A stretch of 46,232 nt of DNA from Okeania sp. KiyG1 (lineage in GTDB: Bacteria; Cyanobacteriota; Cyanobacteriia; Cyanobacteriales; Microcoleaceae), in the NCBI RefSeq assembly GCF_014132355.1, contig NZ_BLZO01000128.1:1-46232 (forward strand). Reading direction: 5' to 3'. Both the position numbers and the translations under genes were made by a program. Position 1 is the first letter of the stretch. The number at the start of each line of letters is the position of its first letter. The notes beneath the pieces were generated by a model. The model saw only the letters and a list, made by a program, of their open reading frames with translations. It did no database searches and was not told where the DNA came from. Shown one piece after another: positions 17,180 through 26,814 of the stretch.

Positions 17180-18582
17180 TTCTTCAGCCAGAGAAAAACT
17201 GACCGCAGTTTTAACAGAAGTGATGTCCTCCTCCTGTGTTGAAAACAATCCTATTTTTTGTATTAGGAGTGCTGAGTTATAGTCTCTGTCTAATTCCTGT
17301 CCACATTTAGCACAGGAATGCCAGCGTTCTGATAAACTTTTAGAGACTTTATTCAGACATTTCCAACAATGTTGGGATGTACCTTTGGGTCTACTTTGAT
17401 AATTTTTTTGCCTAGTTTCCAGGCTACATACTCCAAAACCTGAACAAACTGCCCAAAAGCTGCATCTTGCAAAGATTTATTTAATCCTGACTTAGCTGAT
17501 TGACCATTGGGCAAAAACTGACCATTATCACCCAATTTAGCTTTGCAACGTCTGATTAAATTTGCTATTTGCAGGTCTTCTAAAAATATCACCTGACAGT
17601 CACTAAATAAATGATAAGCCAGTTTGAATTGCCAATCCAAACGTTGTCTAGCTATTAATTGATGCAGTCTAGATATTTTACCTTTGAGAATTTTCCAACT
17701 CTTTGAATGTTTGTGTTTTTTAGCTAATCTCGCCTGAAGTTTAGACAAGCGATGCTCAGAACACCTGAAAAACTTCGGGACTTCTATAAATTCACCATCA
17801 CTGGTAACAGCATAGTACAATAATCCTAAATCAATACCTTTTGAGTTATCTTCGGTGGGTTGAATTTCTGCACGCCTCAAAGGTACAGCTTGATCTTCTA
17901 TCGTTAAGCTGATATACCATCCATCTGCCGCCCGTATCACTGTACCTGTTTTCACCTTGAATCCTATTGGTATTGAACGATTGTAGACAAAGGGGACTAA
18001 ACCAATCTTTGGTAGATTTATACAAAAACGACCGTTGGCATTTTTGACTATGTTGGCATTTGATAGCTGAGGATAACTGAAAGAATTATAATAATGCCGA
18101 CCTTTAAATTTAGGTCTACCACTGGTTTTACCCTTGTGATCAGGTTTGGTAAAGTTATCCATTGTTGTTTGCACACGCTGGATAACATCTTGCAACACCT
18201 GAGAGTGCATCAACTTATACTCAGGGAAAAGTTTTTTAGTCCGTGCTAAATCTGCTAGTTGAACAGTCTCCCAAACAACATATCCATTAACTGTGTTCGG
18301 ATGCTTATCTCCTTTCCTTGTTATCGGATTACCAAAAATGTCCTTTTTTCTACCATCTCGTGTTTGTACCCTAAATTCAGGGATATTCTGATAAATCTGG
18401 TCTACTGGCACCACTGAAACATTAAGAGGACAAGCATTTACTGGTGTGCGTGTTGCTTCAAACCAGTTTAGCCTTTCAGCTAAACGGTAATTATATTGCT
18501 TTCTGGCCATTTCTAACCAATTGGCTATAATTACCGTTTGACTTTTATGGGGTTTTAGCTTGTACTTGTATTTCAGTAACAT
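17162..18582 (-). pseudogene. tnpB: IS200/IS605-family TnpB (RNA-guided nuclease), apparent frameshift near the C-terminus
   Basis: From the ATG at 18582 (MLLKYKYKLKPHKSQ) the protein shows the TnpB N-terminal domain, RuvC-I GIDLGLLYYAVTSDG and RuvC-II IFLEDLQIANLIRR. The frame ends early at 17353. One extra base at ~17382 (run of three A to four on the coding strand) would continue it as GTSQHCWKCLNKVSKSLSE, then the zinc-finger CAKCG and RuvC-III DRDYNSA, stopping at 17162. All catalytic residues and zinc ligands are thus present but split between two frames. An upstream non-ATG extension to 18642 is unlikely. No tnpA is present, so it is a stand-alone tnpB. Either a recent decay or a sequence error. 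Confidence 0.85.
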
Positions 18583-18854
18583 GGCAGAATCTACCAGGAT
18601 TTCTATATTAGTTATTATAATGGCTATGTTAGAAATTTTCAATAGCTATAGCAAACAGGATCTTATGAAAACCACACACCCTGGCCCGGCTCTCATCCCG
18701 ACGCTCCCCTACGGGAGAGCGCGGGACTTCCCGCCGGGGAAGTTAAATCCTAAATTTTCATAAAGCTTATGGGGCGAGTCCCCATCTCCCCACACTCCCT
18801 ACACTCCCCACACTCCCTACACTCCCCATCTCCCCATCTCCCCATCTCCCCATC
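18583..18854. other. Intergenic: palindrome and CT-rich microsatellite
   Basis: Contains the second 31-bp palindrome (18696-18726) and a long CT-rich run of ACTCCC and ATCTCCCC units (18780-18855). No gene is seen. Confidence 0.6.
18696..18726. repeat. 31-bp palindromic repeat, copy upstream of tnpB
   Basis: Identical to 17149-17179 and in the same orientation, so tnpB lies between direct copies of one hairpin-forming sequence. Confidence 0.75.
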
Positions 18855-19823
18855 TTATGTTCTGTAGGCGATCGCCAAATTTCGCCCCTGCTGTTTTGCT
18901 TTGTACATTGCTCGATCTGCCATACTAATCAAAATCTCTGGTGAACTGTCTGTAGTAGGAATAACACAAGCAATTCCCATACTAACGGAAACAACAGGAC
19001 TTACTTCTGAACGTTCGTGGGGAATAGCTAGTACCTCAATAGCTTGTCGAATACCCTCGGCGACGGCGATCGCTCCTTGCCGATCCGTATTAGGTAAAAT
19101 GATGACAAATTCTTCACCACCATAACGAGCAACAAAATCTCCCGGACGCTTGACCATTTTTGAGGCAACTTGGGCAATTTGTACCAAACAATTATCTCCA
19201 GCTTGATGCCCATAATAATCATTATATAATTTAAAATAATCTGCATCAAATAAAATTAAAGATAAAGGCTGTTTTTCTCTTTGAGAACGTTGCCATTCTT
19301 GCGCAAGAGTTTTATCAAAAGTGGGACGATTATAAACTCCTGTTAATCCGTCAATAGTTGCGAGACGATTTAGCTCTAATTCTAATATTTTTCTTTCAGT
19401 AATATCTCTGACCGTAACAGCAAAACCATCAGCTAATTTGACTGCTATACAAGAATACCATTTTTGTTCTTCTTTGTACTTATAATTAAAGTCTTTTTGT
19501 AAGGATATTCCTGTTTCTACGACTCTGATAAAACCAGCAAATAAATCAGGGTCAATTTTATCGATAAACTTTCTGAAAATAAATTTTCCAATTAAATTTT
19601 CTCGTTCTTGATTGAAGACTTCAGCAATAATAGGATTAACTTCCAGGCAGCGAAAATCTTCAATTTCTCCTGTTTTGGGATTTCTGACTGCTTCTAAGGC
19701 CGCAACCCCATCAAGGGAACTCCTTAAAATACTAGAAATCAAGGCTCTAGATTGATATAAAATTGCTTCTGCTTCTTTTCTTTGTTGAATTTCTTGCTTG
19801 AGCTTTTCTTGTTCCTGTTTCAA
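18855..19823 (-). CDS. PAS-GGDEF diguanylate cyclase
   Basis: 322 residues. A coiled coil (1-~25) leads to a PAS-like domain (~28-142, ending DITERK) and a GGDEF domain (~152-320). The active site is GGEEF (235-239) and an RxxD inhibitory site lies exactly five residues before it (R226-D229), so the enzyme should make c-di-GMP from two GTP with product feedback. The start overlaps the stop of the response-regulator ORF by four bases (ATGA). The coiled coil before this ATG continues backwards in frame (LLQQEKELLKQEQEKLKQE) into the regulator ORF, so the two are probably one receiver-PAS-GGDEF protein split by one missing base in the T7 tract (19848-19854). Confidence 0.9.
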   Translation of the reverse strand: MKQEQEKLKQEIQQRKEAEAILYQSRALISSILRSSLDGVAALEAVRNPKTGEIEDFRCLEVNPIIAEVFNQERENLIGKFIFRKFIDKIDPDLFAGFIRVVETGISLQKDFNYKYKEEQKWYSCIAVKLADGFAVTVRDITERKILELELNRLATIDGLTGVYNRPTFDKTLAQEWQRSQREKQPLSLILFDADYFKLYNDYYGHQAGDNCLVQIAQVASKMVKRPGDFVARYGGEEFVIILPNTDRQGAIAVAEGIRQAIEVLAIPHERSEVSPVVSVSMGIACVIPTTDSSPEILISMADRAMYKAKQQGRNLAIAYRT

Positions 19824-20242
19824 GAGTTCTTTTTCTTGTTGTAAAAGTTTTTTTGTTTCTGAATCGTTAATTGACTGTTAATTCTTGCTAAGACTTCTTC
19901 TTCCTGAAATGGCTTAGTAATATAATCAATTCCGCCTAATTCAAAGGCTTTAACTTTATCAAATAGTTCACTTAAAGCACTAATAAAAATAATGGGAATA
20001 TCTTGAGTTTTCTGATTTGATTTGAAGTGCTTACAAACTTCATAGCCATCCATTCCTGGCATTTTTATATCTAAAATAATTAAATCAGGAGGTTCTACTT
20101 TAGCTGCTTCAATTGCAGTTTCACCATCTGTGGCTTTTCTTACTTTATAATTTTTTCCCTTTAAAATAGTAGTTAAAACTCGTAAATTATTAATTTGGTC
20201 GTCAATAATTAATATATTACCTACTAATGTTTTCTGATTCAT
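19820..20242 (-). CDS. Response-regulator receiver domain (probably N-terminal part of the GGDEF protein)
   Basis: A CheY-like receiver: acidic pocket D14/D15, phosphorylation site D58 in LIILDIKMPG, conserved K110 in YITKPF. After the receiver the ORF ends in a short out-of-frame tail (KNFYNKKKNS). Adding one A to the A7 run (coding strand) joins it to the coiled coil of the GGDEF ORF. Receiver-PAS-GGDEF proteins are common in cyanobacteria and act under a histidine kinase; no kinase is in the window. If the break is real, the two parts could still be made separately through the ATGA overlap. Confidence 0.9.
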   Translation of the reverse strand: MNQKTLVGNILIIDDQINNLRVLTTILKGKNYKVRKATDGETAIEAAKVEPPDLIILDIKMPGMDGYEVCKHFKSNQKTQDIPIIFISALSELFDKVKAFELGGIDYITKPFQEEEVLARINSQLTIQKQKNFYNKKKNS

Positions 20243-20791
20243 AATATTTATTTTTTGATTGAAAATATAATTTTTTGCAATTTTGAAGCAGAAAAAATTA
20301 AATAATATAATTGTTAATAATATACCTAATACTTTTGTATTGTCTTACAGCAACTAGCAATTTGAGATTTGCCATTGTCTAATATTAGGAATCTTAGTAT
20401 ATTTAATCATAATTTTGCTAGTTTCAATAACAACTGATATCGGCTTTACTAATTAATATCGATTTCATTTTATCTTGGAAATATAAAAACCATATAAATC
20501 ATCATTTTTTTGATATAGTCAATCACTTAATAATAGAAAATTTTTGATTTTATCGGTTTCAAGTAGGCCATTATTATCCTTTAAATATTGGACTTTATGA
20601 CAAATTGGCCATACCTGTGCCTGAAAAAAATTTAGCAATAATCCTTAATAAAATTTAACTCTATAAATAATTTAATCGGTGGTAAAATGCATTATTAAGA
20701 AATGTTGAGTTTGTGCATCAAAAAACTTATACTTGTTTATATATAGAAGCCAAAAATATCTGAATTGTATATTTTTTAAGACAATCAGAGA

Positions 20792-21013
20792 GTAAGCATT
20801 TCCTGCGGAATGCTGCGCAAACAGCTAGCTCGCTGTCAGCTCTGTGCTCTCATGAGGGGGTTTTAATGAAAATAGACTGTTTCAGCCGACTTTGGTAGTA
20901 AGTATAAATTCTGACTCAATTAGTAAATCTTTGATCTAAAACTGAAAGTAATAGCTGAAGTCCGCAGTTCCTCTGCAGGAGGCTGGCTGAAGTGCTGACT
21001 GCTGAATGCTTAC
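20792..21013. repeat. Inverted-repeat element, GTAAGCATT family
   Basis: Ends GTAAGCATT and AATGCTTAC. The arms contain TGCGGAATGCTGCGCAAAC and GCTGAAGTCCGCAGTTCCTC. Related pieces lie at ~30552-30648 and ~34080-34135. Confidence 0.55.
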
Positions 21014-21025
21014 ATCAGAGAATTA

Positions 21026-21232
21026 GGCGTTGCTGAATTGAAGTATGAATGTGCGATTGTTTGGTTCTCGCCTTCGCCCCCGCGCATCCCCGTTCAACAA
21101 AAAGCGCAGCAACATCTGGCTTCCCCCTTTTCAAGGGGGACGGGAGGGATCAAGGGGGACTTTTAGAGTTTTATTCCCCCCACGCATTGGGGGGCTAGGG
21201 GGGCTTGCATCATACCCAGAATCAGCAACGCC
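21026..21232. repeat. MITE-like element, GGCGTTGCTGA family
   Basis: Ends GGCGTTGCTGAATT.. and ..AATCAGCAACGCC are imperfect inverted repeats of ~25 bp. The interior has the same CCCCC..GGGGG palindromes as the AGAGG family (34.8 kb). A relative with GGCGTTGGTAA ends is at 26577-26700, and an isolated right end is at ~35157-35187. Confidence 0.7.
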
Positions 21233-21289
21233 GAGAATTATTAGTGTCGCTAGAAATTTTCGATTAATTAATAGATAAGGAGCATTATA

Positions 21290-24200
21290 ATGTCTGAAGT
21301 CGCTACTAAAAACCTTACTTTTTGGGATACTACTGACTATAAGTATCCAGGGTTTGGCCAAACAGCGCAAATATCCGATGGTTTAGGAGGTACAATAGGT
21401 ATAACCTACAATAAAATAGACTACGATGACCGTGCTTGGAAAGGAAAGCCAGATGGTGGTACCCCTATTACAAAAGACCGCCTCCTATCTGGGGAAATAG
21501 AGAATAAATTTAGCTTAACAGGTAAAGTAAAAGGCATCACTGCTACTATGCCTCAAATCAGAACTATAGGACGTGAAAACAACTATTCTGTTACTCTAGA
21601 TTTTAGTAACTACAAAGCTTCTCTAACTGGCTCAAAAGCAACTGATGGCGCTACCTGTGGTGACACCTATTTGGCCATATCAAGATTCTTCAACGGTAGC
21701 AAAGCTGGATATACAACCATAAAAGTCACAGCAACAACTCTAGATGGTAGTCCAGTAAATTTAGCTGACTGGAAATTATTCAACAGTGGCACTCTTGGCA
21801 AAGGACACAATGCTCGGATATTCCTAGATGCAGCGACTCAAACTATCTCTGGTAAAAACTCTCAAGGTAAACAAGAGTTTTGCCCAACTCCACCCAACCC
21901 AGGTAATTCCTTTGGCACAGATACGGGTCTAGGTTTGTTTGAGTTACCGAGCGACCAACGTTATACATCTATTACCCTTACTTTTAAACAAAAAAAGATT
22001 AAAGGTGTAATACCTAATGATTTACACGATATTTATGTTGCTAGCAATACTACCTCTACAAGTCCAATTAGTGAAACTCCTGAAACTAAACCTATGGATA
22101 TAAATAATGGTTTACAACTTCATCTGCCACTGAATGAAATTGTGGAAAATGCTGCTAAAGAAAAAGAAGTTCTTGATATTTCAGGCAACAAACTTAATGG
22201 CAAAGTTCACGGTGGAGAAATTGTAGCTGACTCCCGCTTTGGCAAATGTATCAACTTTGATGGTGTAGATGATTATATTGATCTGCCAAAAGAAACTATT
22301 CCTCAAACTGGTGCAATTACTATTAGTTTTTGGGCATATGGTGGCAAGTCTTTACCTAAAAATACTGTTTTAATATCTGCATATAATAAAGGTAATCAGC
22401 CACTTGTTCGCGTCTATTTACCTTGGTCAGACCGTCGCATCATCTTTGATTATGGAAATCCTTTTGACAGAATTGAGAAGGTAGGTGAGGCTGTTGATTT
22501 TAAAGATAAATGGGTTTACTGGACATTTACTAAGAATGTTGCCAAAGGGGAGATGAATATTTATCTTAATGGTAGTTTGTGGCACAGTGGTACAGGTAAA
22601 GACAAAGCTATAGATTTAGATTCAGTTGTTAAGGTGATGTTTGGTCGTGAAACTTATAATAGTTACTATAATGGTCAAATTGCTCATCTACGGATTTATG
22701 ACCGAGTATTATCTCCAGAAGACATCAATGAATGTATGAAAGTGGATGGAACTCCTCCACCGATGGATATAAATAGTGGTTTACAATTGCATCTGCCACT
22801 GAATGAAATTGTGGAAAATGCAGCTAAGGAAAAAGAAGTTGTTGATGTTTCAGCAGCAAAACTCAATGGTAAAGTTAATGGGGCAACAGTTGTAGCAGAC
22901 GATCGCTTTGGTAACTGTATCAACTTTGATGGGGTTGATGATTATATCGAACTTCCTACAGCAGCTATTCCTGAAACTGGTGAAATTACAATTAGTTTCT
23001 GGGCAAATGGTGGCAAGTCTTTACCTAAACAAAATTCTATTATCTTGGCACAAGATAAAAGTAATCACAGGGTAGTCAACATTCATTTACCTTGGTCAGA
23101 TAGTAAAATTTACTTTGATTGTGGAAATACCACTACTTCTGATAATAGTTATGACCGTATCGAAGAACTATCTCAAGCAACTGACTTCAAGGATAAATGG
23201 ACTTGCTGGGTATTTACAAAGAATGTTGCTACCGCAGAGATGAAAATCTATCTCAATGGTGTTCTTTGGCAAAGTGGTGTTGGTAAAGAAAATCCTCTAA
23301 GCTCAATTACTCTGGTTAAATTTGGTTGTGGTTATGGGTTTTATAATGGTAAGGTTGCTCATCTACGAATTTATGACCGAGTATTGTCACCTGAAGAAAT
23401 TAACGAATGTATGAAAGTGGATGGAACTCCTCCACCGATGGATATTAATCGTGGTTTACAATTGCATCTGCCACTGAATGAAATTGTGGAAAATGCAGCT
23501 AAGGAAAAAGAAGTTGTTGATGTTTCAGCAGCAAAGCTCAATGGTAAAGTTAATGGGGCAACAGTTGTAGCAGACTCCAAACTTGGCAATTGTCTAAATT
23601 TTGACGGGGTGGATGATTATATCCAAATGCCAGAGATCAATATTGACTATTCACAAGGTTTGACTGTCGAAGCTTGGGTACACTATAGCAGCTTCAAGAG
23701 TTGGTCGAGAATTATTGATTTTGGAAATGGTCAAGGTAACGACAACATTCTGTTTGCGAATGAAGGTACTACTAAGAATTTAGTCTTGGATGTTTATAAA
23801 GGTACTACTCAAAACAGGATTAAAGCAGATGGAATGCTAGAGTTGAACCAGTGGCTTTATTTAACAGTAACTGTTGATGGGTCAGGTAGTAGCAAAATCT
23901 ACAAGAATGGTGAAGAAGTACAGAGTGGTTTAGTACATCTACCTAATAATCTTAATCGTACTAAAAATTATATTGGCGATAGTAACTGGTCAGCAGATGG
24001 ATTTTTTCATGGAAAAATGTCACATCTGCGGATGTATAACCGAGCGTTATCAAAAGCAGAAATTAACGAATGTATGAAAGTGGATGGAACTCCTCCACCG
24101 ATGGATATTAATCGTGGTTTACAATTGCATCTGCCACTGAATGAAATTGTGGAAAATGCAGCTAAGGAAAAAGAAGTTGTTGATGTTTCAGCAGCAAAAC

Positions 24201-26539
24201 TCAATGGTAAAGTTAATGGGGCAACAGTTGTAGCAGACGATCGCTTTGGTAACTGTATCAACTTTGATGGGGTTGATGATTATATCGAACTTCCTACAGC
24301 AACTATTCCCGAAACTGGTGAAATTACAATTAGTTTCTGGGCAAATGGTGGCAAGTCTTTACCTAAACAAAATTCTATTATCTTGGCACAAGATAAAAGT
24401 AATCACAGGGTAGTCAACATTCATTTACCTTGGTCAGATAGTAAAATTTACTTTGATTGTGGAAATACCACTACTTCTGATAATAGTTATGACCGTATCG
24501 AAGAACTATCTCAAGCAACTGACTTCAAGGATAAATGGACTTCCTGGGTATTTACAAAGAATGTTGCTACCGCAGAGATGAAAATCTATCTCAATGGTGT
24601 TCTTTGGCAAAGTGGTGTTGGTAAAGAAAATCCTCTAAGCTCAATTACTCTGGTTAAATTTGGTTGTGGTTATGGGTTTTATAATGGTAAGGTTGCTCAT
24701 CTACGAATTTATGACCGAGTATTGTCACCTGAAGAAATTAACGAATTGATGACAGTTGATGAGGCTGATGAAACTGACACTACATCAACAACTGGTGAGA
24801 CTGAGACCACTGATGCTACTGACAGCACATCCACAACGGATGAGACTGAGACTACTGATGCTACTGACACTACATCAACAACTGGTGAGACTGAGACTAC
24901 TGATGCTACTGACAGCACATCCACAACGGATGAGACTGAAACTACTGATGCTACTGACAGCACATCCACAACGGATGAGACTGAGACTACTGACAGCACA
25001 TCCACAACAGATGAGACTGAGACTACTGACAGCACATCCACAACAGATGAGACTGAGACTACTGACAGCACATCCACAACAGATGAGACTGAGACTACTG
25101 ACAGCACATCCACAACAGATGAGACTGAGACTACTGACAGCACATCCACAACAGATGAAACTGAGACTACTGACAGCACATCCACAACAGATGAAACTGA
25201 GACTACTGACAGCACATCCACAACGGATGAGACTGAGACTACTGATGCTACTGACAGCACATCCACAACGGATGAGACTGAGACTACTGATGCTACTGAC
25301 AGCACATCCACAACGGATGAGACTGAGACTACTGACAGCACATCAACAACGGATGAGACTGAGACCACTGAGACTACTGACAGCACATCCACAACAGATG
25401 AGACCACTGATGCTACCGACACCACATCAACAACGGATGAGACTGAGACTACTGGTGAAACCGACAGCACATCAACCACTGATGAGCCTGATGCCACTGG
25501 TGAAACCGACACCACATCAACAACGGATGAGACTCCTCAACCTATAGATATAAATAGTGGTTTACACCTCCATCTCCCACTGAATGAAATAGTAGAAAAC
25601 TCAGCAAAAGAAAAAGAAGTAGTTGATGGCTCAAACGGAAAACTCAATGGTAAAGTTTATGGCGCTAAAGTCATAGCTGACCCTAACTTTGGTGACTGTA
25701 TAGGTTTTGATGGAGTAGATGATTATATAGAACTACCCCCAACAGCTATTCCCGAAACTAATGAAATCACAATTAGTTTTTGGGCAAACGGTGGAGAGTC
25801 TCTACCCAAAAAAAGCTCTATCTTGTTAGCACAAGATAAAACTAATCACAGGGTAGTTAATATTCTCTTACCATGGTCAGACAGTACCGTATACTTTGAT
25901 TGTGGAAATAAAACCACTTCTTTTGACAGAATTGAACAATTAGCTCAAGTCTCTGATTTTAAGGGTAAATGGAATCACTGGGCATTTACAAAAAATGTTG
26001 CTACCGGCGAGATGAAAATCTATCTCAATGGTAGTCTGTGGCAAACTGTTACAGGTAAAGATCAAGAATTAAGTCAAATTACTCGAATAAAATTGGGTTG
26101 TGGTTATGGGTTCTATGAGGGTAAAGTTGCCGATCTGCGAATCTATGACCGAGTATTATCTCAAGAGGAAATTAACGAACTAATGAAAGTCAATCAACCT
26201 GCTACTACATCAACAACTGGTGAAACAGACACCACACCTACGACTGACGAAACTGATACTACCCAAAAACCTATGGAATATCGGATTTATCAGGTCAAAG
26301 GTAATCCCACAATCAATACTGGATATCAAGAATCAGAATGGACTGCAGTTATTGCCGGATTTAATTCCGGAGCAAAGCAGAAACACAAAGCCTCAGCATT
26401 GACGATCATGCCTGTTGTTGAGGATGGAGAATGGACAATCAAGTGCGATCTAAAAGATACAGAGGACCGCTATTGGGATGTGGCCGTTTTATTTATCAGG
26501 AATAATATGGTAAATAGGGTCAACAACTTTTATCGTTAG
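21290..26539 (+). CDS. Large multi-LamG protein with Thr/Ser/Asp/Glu repeat region
   Basis: 1749 residues from an ATG with AAGGAG seven bases upstream. Residues 1-~250 are a beta-rich domain I do not recognise. Five LamG/concanavalin-like modules follow at ~268-483, 492-707, 714-930, 935-1150 and 1417-1633, each starting with GLQLHLPLNEIVENAAKEKE and carrying INFDGVDDYI and HLRIYDRVLSPEEIN. Modules 2 and 4 are almost identical in DNA, pointing to a recent duplication; module 3 is of a different subtype (LTVEAWVHYSS). Residues ~1155-1415 are a TDSTSTTDETET repeat. The last ~90 residues form another unrecognised domain. LamG folds commonly bind glycans and mediate adhesion, so a surface role is likely, yet no Sec signal, TM segment or anchor is visible. 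Secretion through a C-terminal signal is possible but unproven. Confidence 0.8.
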   Translation: MSEVATKNLTFWDTTDYKYPGFGQTAQISDGLGGTIGITYNKIDYDDRAWKGKPDGGTPITKDRLLSGEIENKFSLTGKVKGITATMPQIRTIGRENNYSVTLDFSNYKASLTGSKATDGATCGDTYLAISRFFNGSKAGYTTIKVTATTLDGSPVNLADWKLFNSGTLGKGHNARIFLDAATQTISGKNSQGKQEFCPTPPNPGNSFGTDTGLGLFELPSDQRYTSITLTFKQKKIKGVIPNDLHDIYVASNTTSTSPISETPETKPMDINNGLQLHLPLNEIVENAAKEKEVLDISGNKLNGKVHGGEIVADSRFGKCINFDGVDDYIDLPKETIPQTGAITISFWAYGGKSLPKNTVLISAYNKGNQPLVRVYLPWSDRRIIFDYGNPFDRIEKVGEAVDFKDKWVYWTFTKNVAKGEMNIYLNGSLWHSGTGKDKAIDLDSVVKVMFGRETYNSYYNGQIAHLRIYDRVLSPEDINECMKVDGTPPPMDINSGLQLHLPLNEIVENAAKEKEVVDVSAAKLNGKVNGATVVADDRFGNCINFDGVDDYIELPTAAIPETGEITISFWANGGKSLPKQNSIILAQDKSNHRVVNIHLPWSDSKIYFDCGNTTTSDNSYDRIEELSQATDFKDKWTCWVFTKNVATAEMKIYLNGVLWQSGVGKENPLSSITLVKFGCGYGFYNGKVAHLRIYDRVLSPEEINECMKVDGTPPPMDINRGLQLHLPLNEIVENAAKEKEVVDVSAAKLNGKVNGATVVADSKLGNCLNFDGVDDYIQMPEINIDYSQGLTVEAWVHYSSFKSWSRIIDFGNGQGNDNILFANEGTTKNLVLDVYKGTTQNRIKADGMLELNQWLYLTVTVDGSGSSKIYKNGEEVQSGLVHLPNNLNRTKNYIGDSNWSADGFFHGKMSHLRMYNRALSKAEINECMKVDGTPPPMDINRGLQLHLPLNEIVENAAKEKEVVDVSAAKLNGKVNGATVVADDRFGNCINFDGVDDYIELPTATIPETGEITISFWANGGKSLPKQNSIILAQDKSNHRVVNIHLPWSDSKIYFDCGNTTTSDNSYDRIEELSQATDFKDKWTSWVFTKNVATAEMKIYLNGVLWQSGVGKENPLSSITLVKFGCGYGFYNGKVAHLRIYDRVLSPEEINELMTVDEADETDTTSTTGETETTDATDSTSTTDETETTDATDTTSTTGETETTDATDSTSTTDETETTDATDSTSTTDETETTDSTSTTDETETTDSTSTTDETETTDSTSTTDETETTDSTSTTDETETTDSTSTTDETETTDSTSTTDETETTDSTSTTDETETTDATDSTSTTDETETTDATDSTSTTDETETTDSTSTTDETETTETTDSTSTTDETTDATDTTSTTDETETTGETDSTSTTDEPDATGETDTTSTTDETPQPIDINSGLHLHLPLNEIVENSAKEKEVVDGSNGKLNGKVYGAKVIADPNFGDCIGFDGVDDYIELPPTAIPETNEITISFWANGGESLPKKSSILLAQDKTNHRVVNILLPWSDSTVYFDCGNKTTSFDRIEQLAQVSDFKGKWNHWAFTKNVATGEMKIYLNGSLWQTVTGKDQELSQITRIKLGCGYGFYEGKVADLRIYDRVLSQEEINELMKVNQPATTSTTGETDTTPTTDETDTTQKPMEYRIYQVKGNPTINTGYQESEWTAVIAGFNSGAKQKHKASALTIMPVVEDGEWTIKCDLKDTEDRYWDVAVLFIRNNMVNRVNNFYR
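24769..25530 (+). repeat. Coding tandem repeat, 36-bp unit (TDSTSTTDETET) with 45-bp variants
   Basis: About 20 units inside the LamG gene. The DNA is repetitive in all frames, which produces long false ORFs on both strands. Central units (~24980-25200) are nearly identical, so copy number may vary between isolates without a frameshift. Confidence 0.85.
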
Positions 26540-26576
26540 ATAGCTTTAGCCTAAAACGGTATCTGATAGAATTTTT

Positions 26577-26700
26577 GGCGTTGGTAATTGGTAAGATGAT
26601 TTCCTGGTAAGGGTGACACCCCTTGCCTACTCTGGTTAGGTATTCGGAGCTATCACAGGAGGATTACCCTTAAAGTTTCATCTCTTGATTTACCAACGCC
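26577..26700. repeat. MITE-like element, GGCGTTGGTAA family
   Basis: GGCGTTGGTAA at 26577 and TTACCAACGCC ending at 26700 form inverted ends around a ~124-bp element. It fills most of the 26540-26814 gap between the LamG gene and tnpB. Confidence 0.65.
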
Positions 26701-26814
26701 GAATTTTTTGGGGTGATTAACTGTTGGACAAAAATTGTAGAAAGTAGTTGCTATTTGCAGAAAAGTGTTTTAATATTAAACAGGTAACTAAAGCTTAGGA
26801 AATAATTCAGGTGA

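Larger units (their letters stand above)
20243..21289. other. Intergenic: AT-rich upstream region with two MITE-like elements
   Basis: 20243-20790 is very AT-rich with no ORF of note and probably holds the regulator promoter. 20792-21013 and 21026-21232 are repeats. The ribosome site AAGGAG (21277-21282) of the LamG gene is at the right end. Confidence 0.6.

Noticed and set aside
17007-17282. Plus-strand 91-codon ORF opposite the tnpB 3' end
   Set aside because: It is the antisense of tnpB and of the broken minus-strand gene; no supporting signal.
24709-25547. Long ORFs of 263-268 codons on the other strand and in another frame over the LamG gene
   Set aside because: Both are repeats of the 36-bp TDSTSTTDETET-coding unit in wrong frames, with very low-complexity translations.
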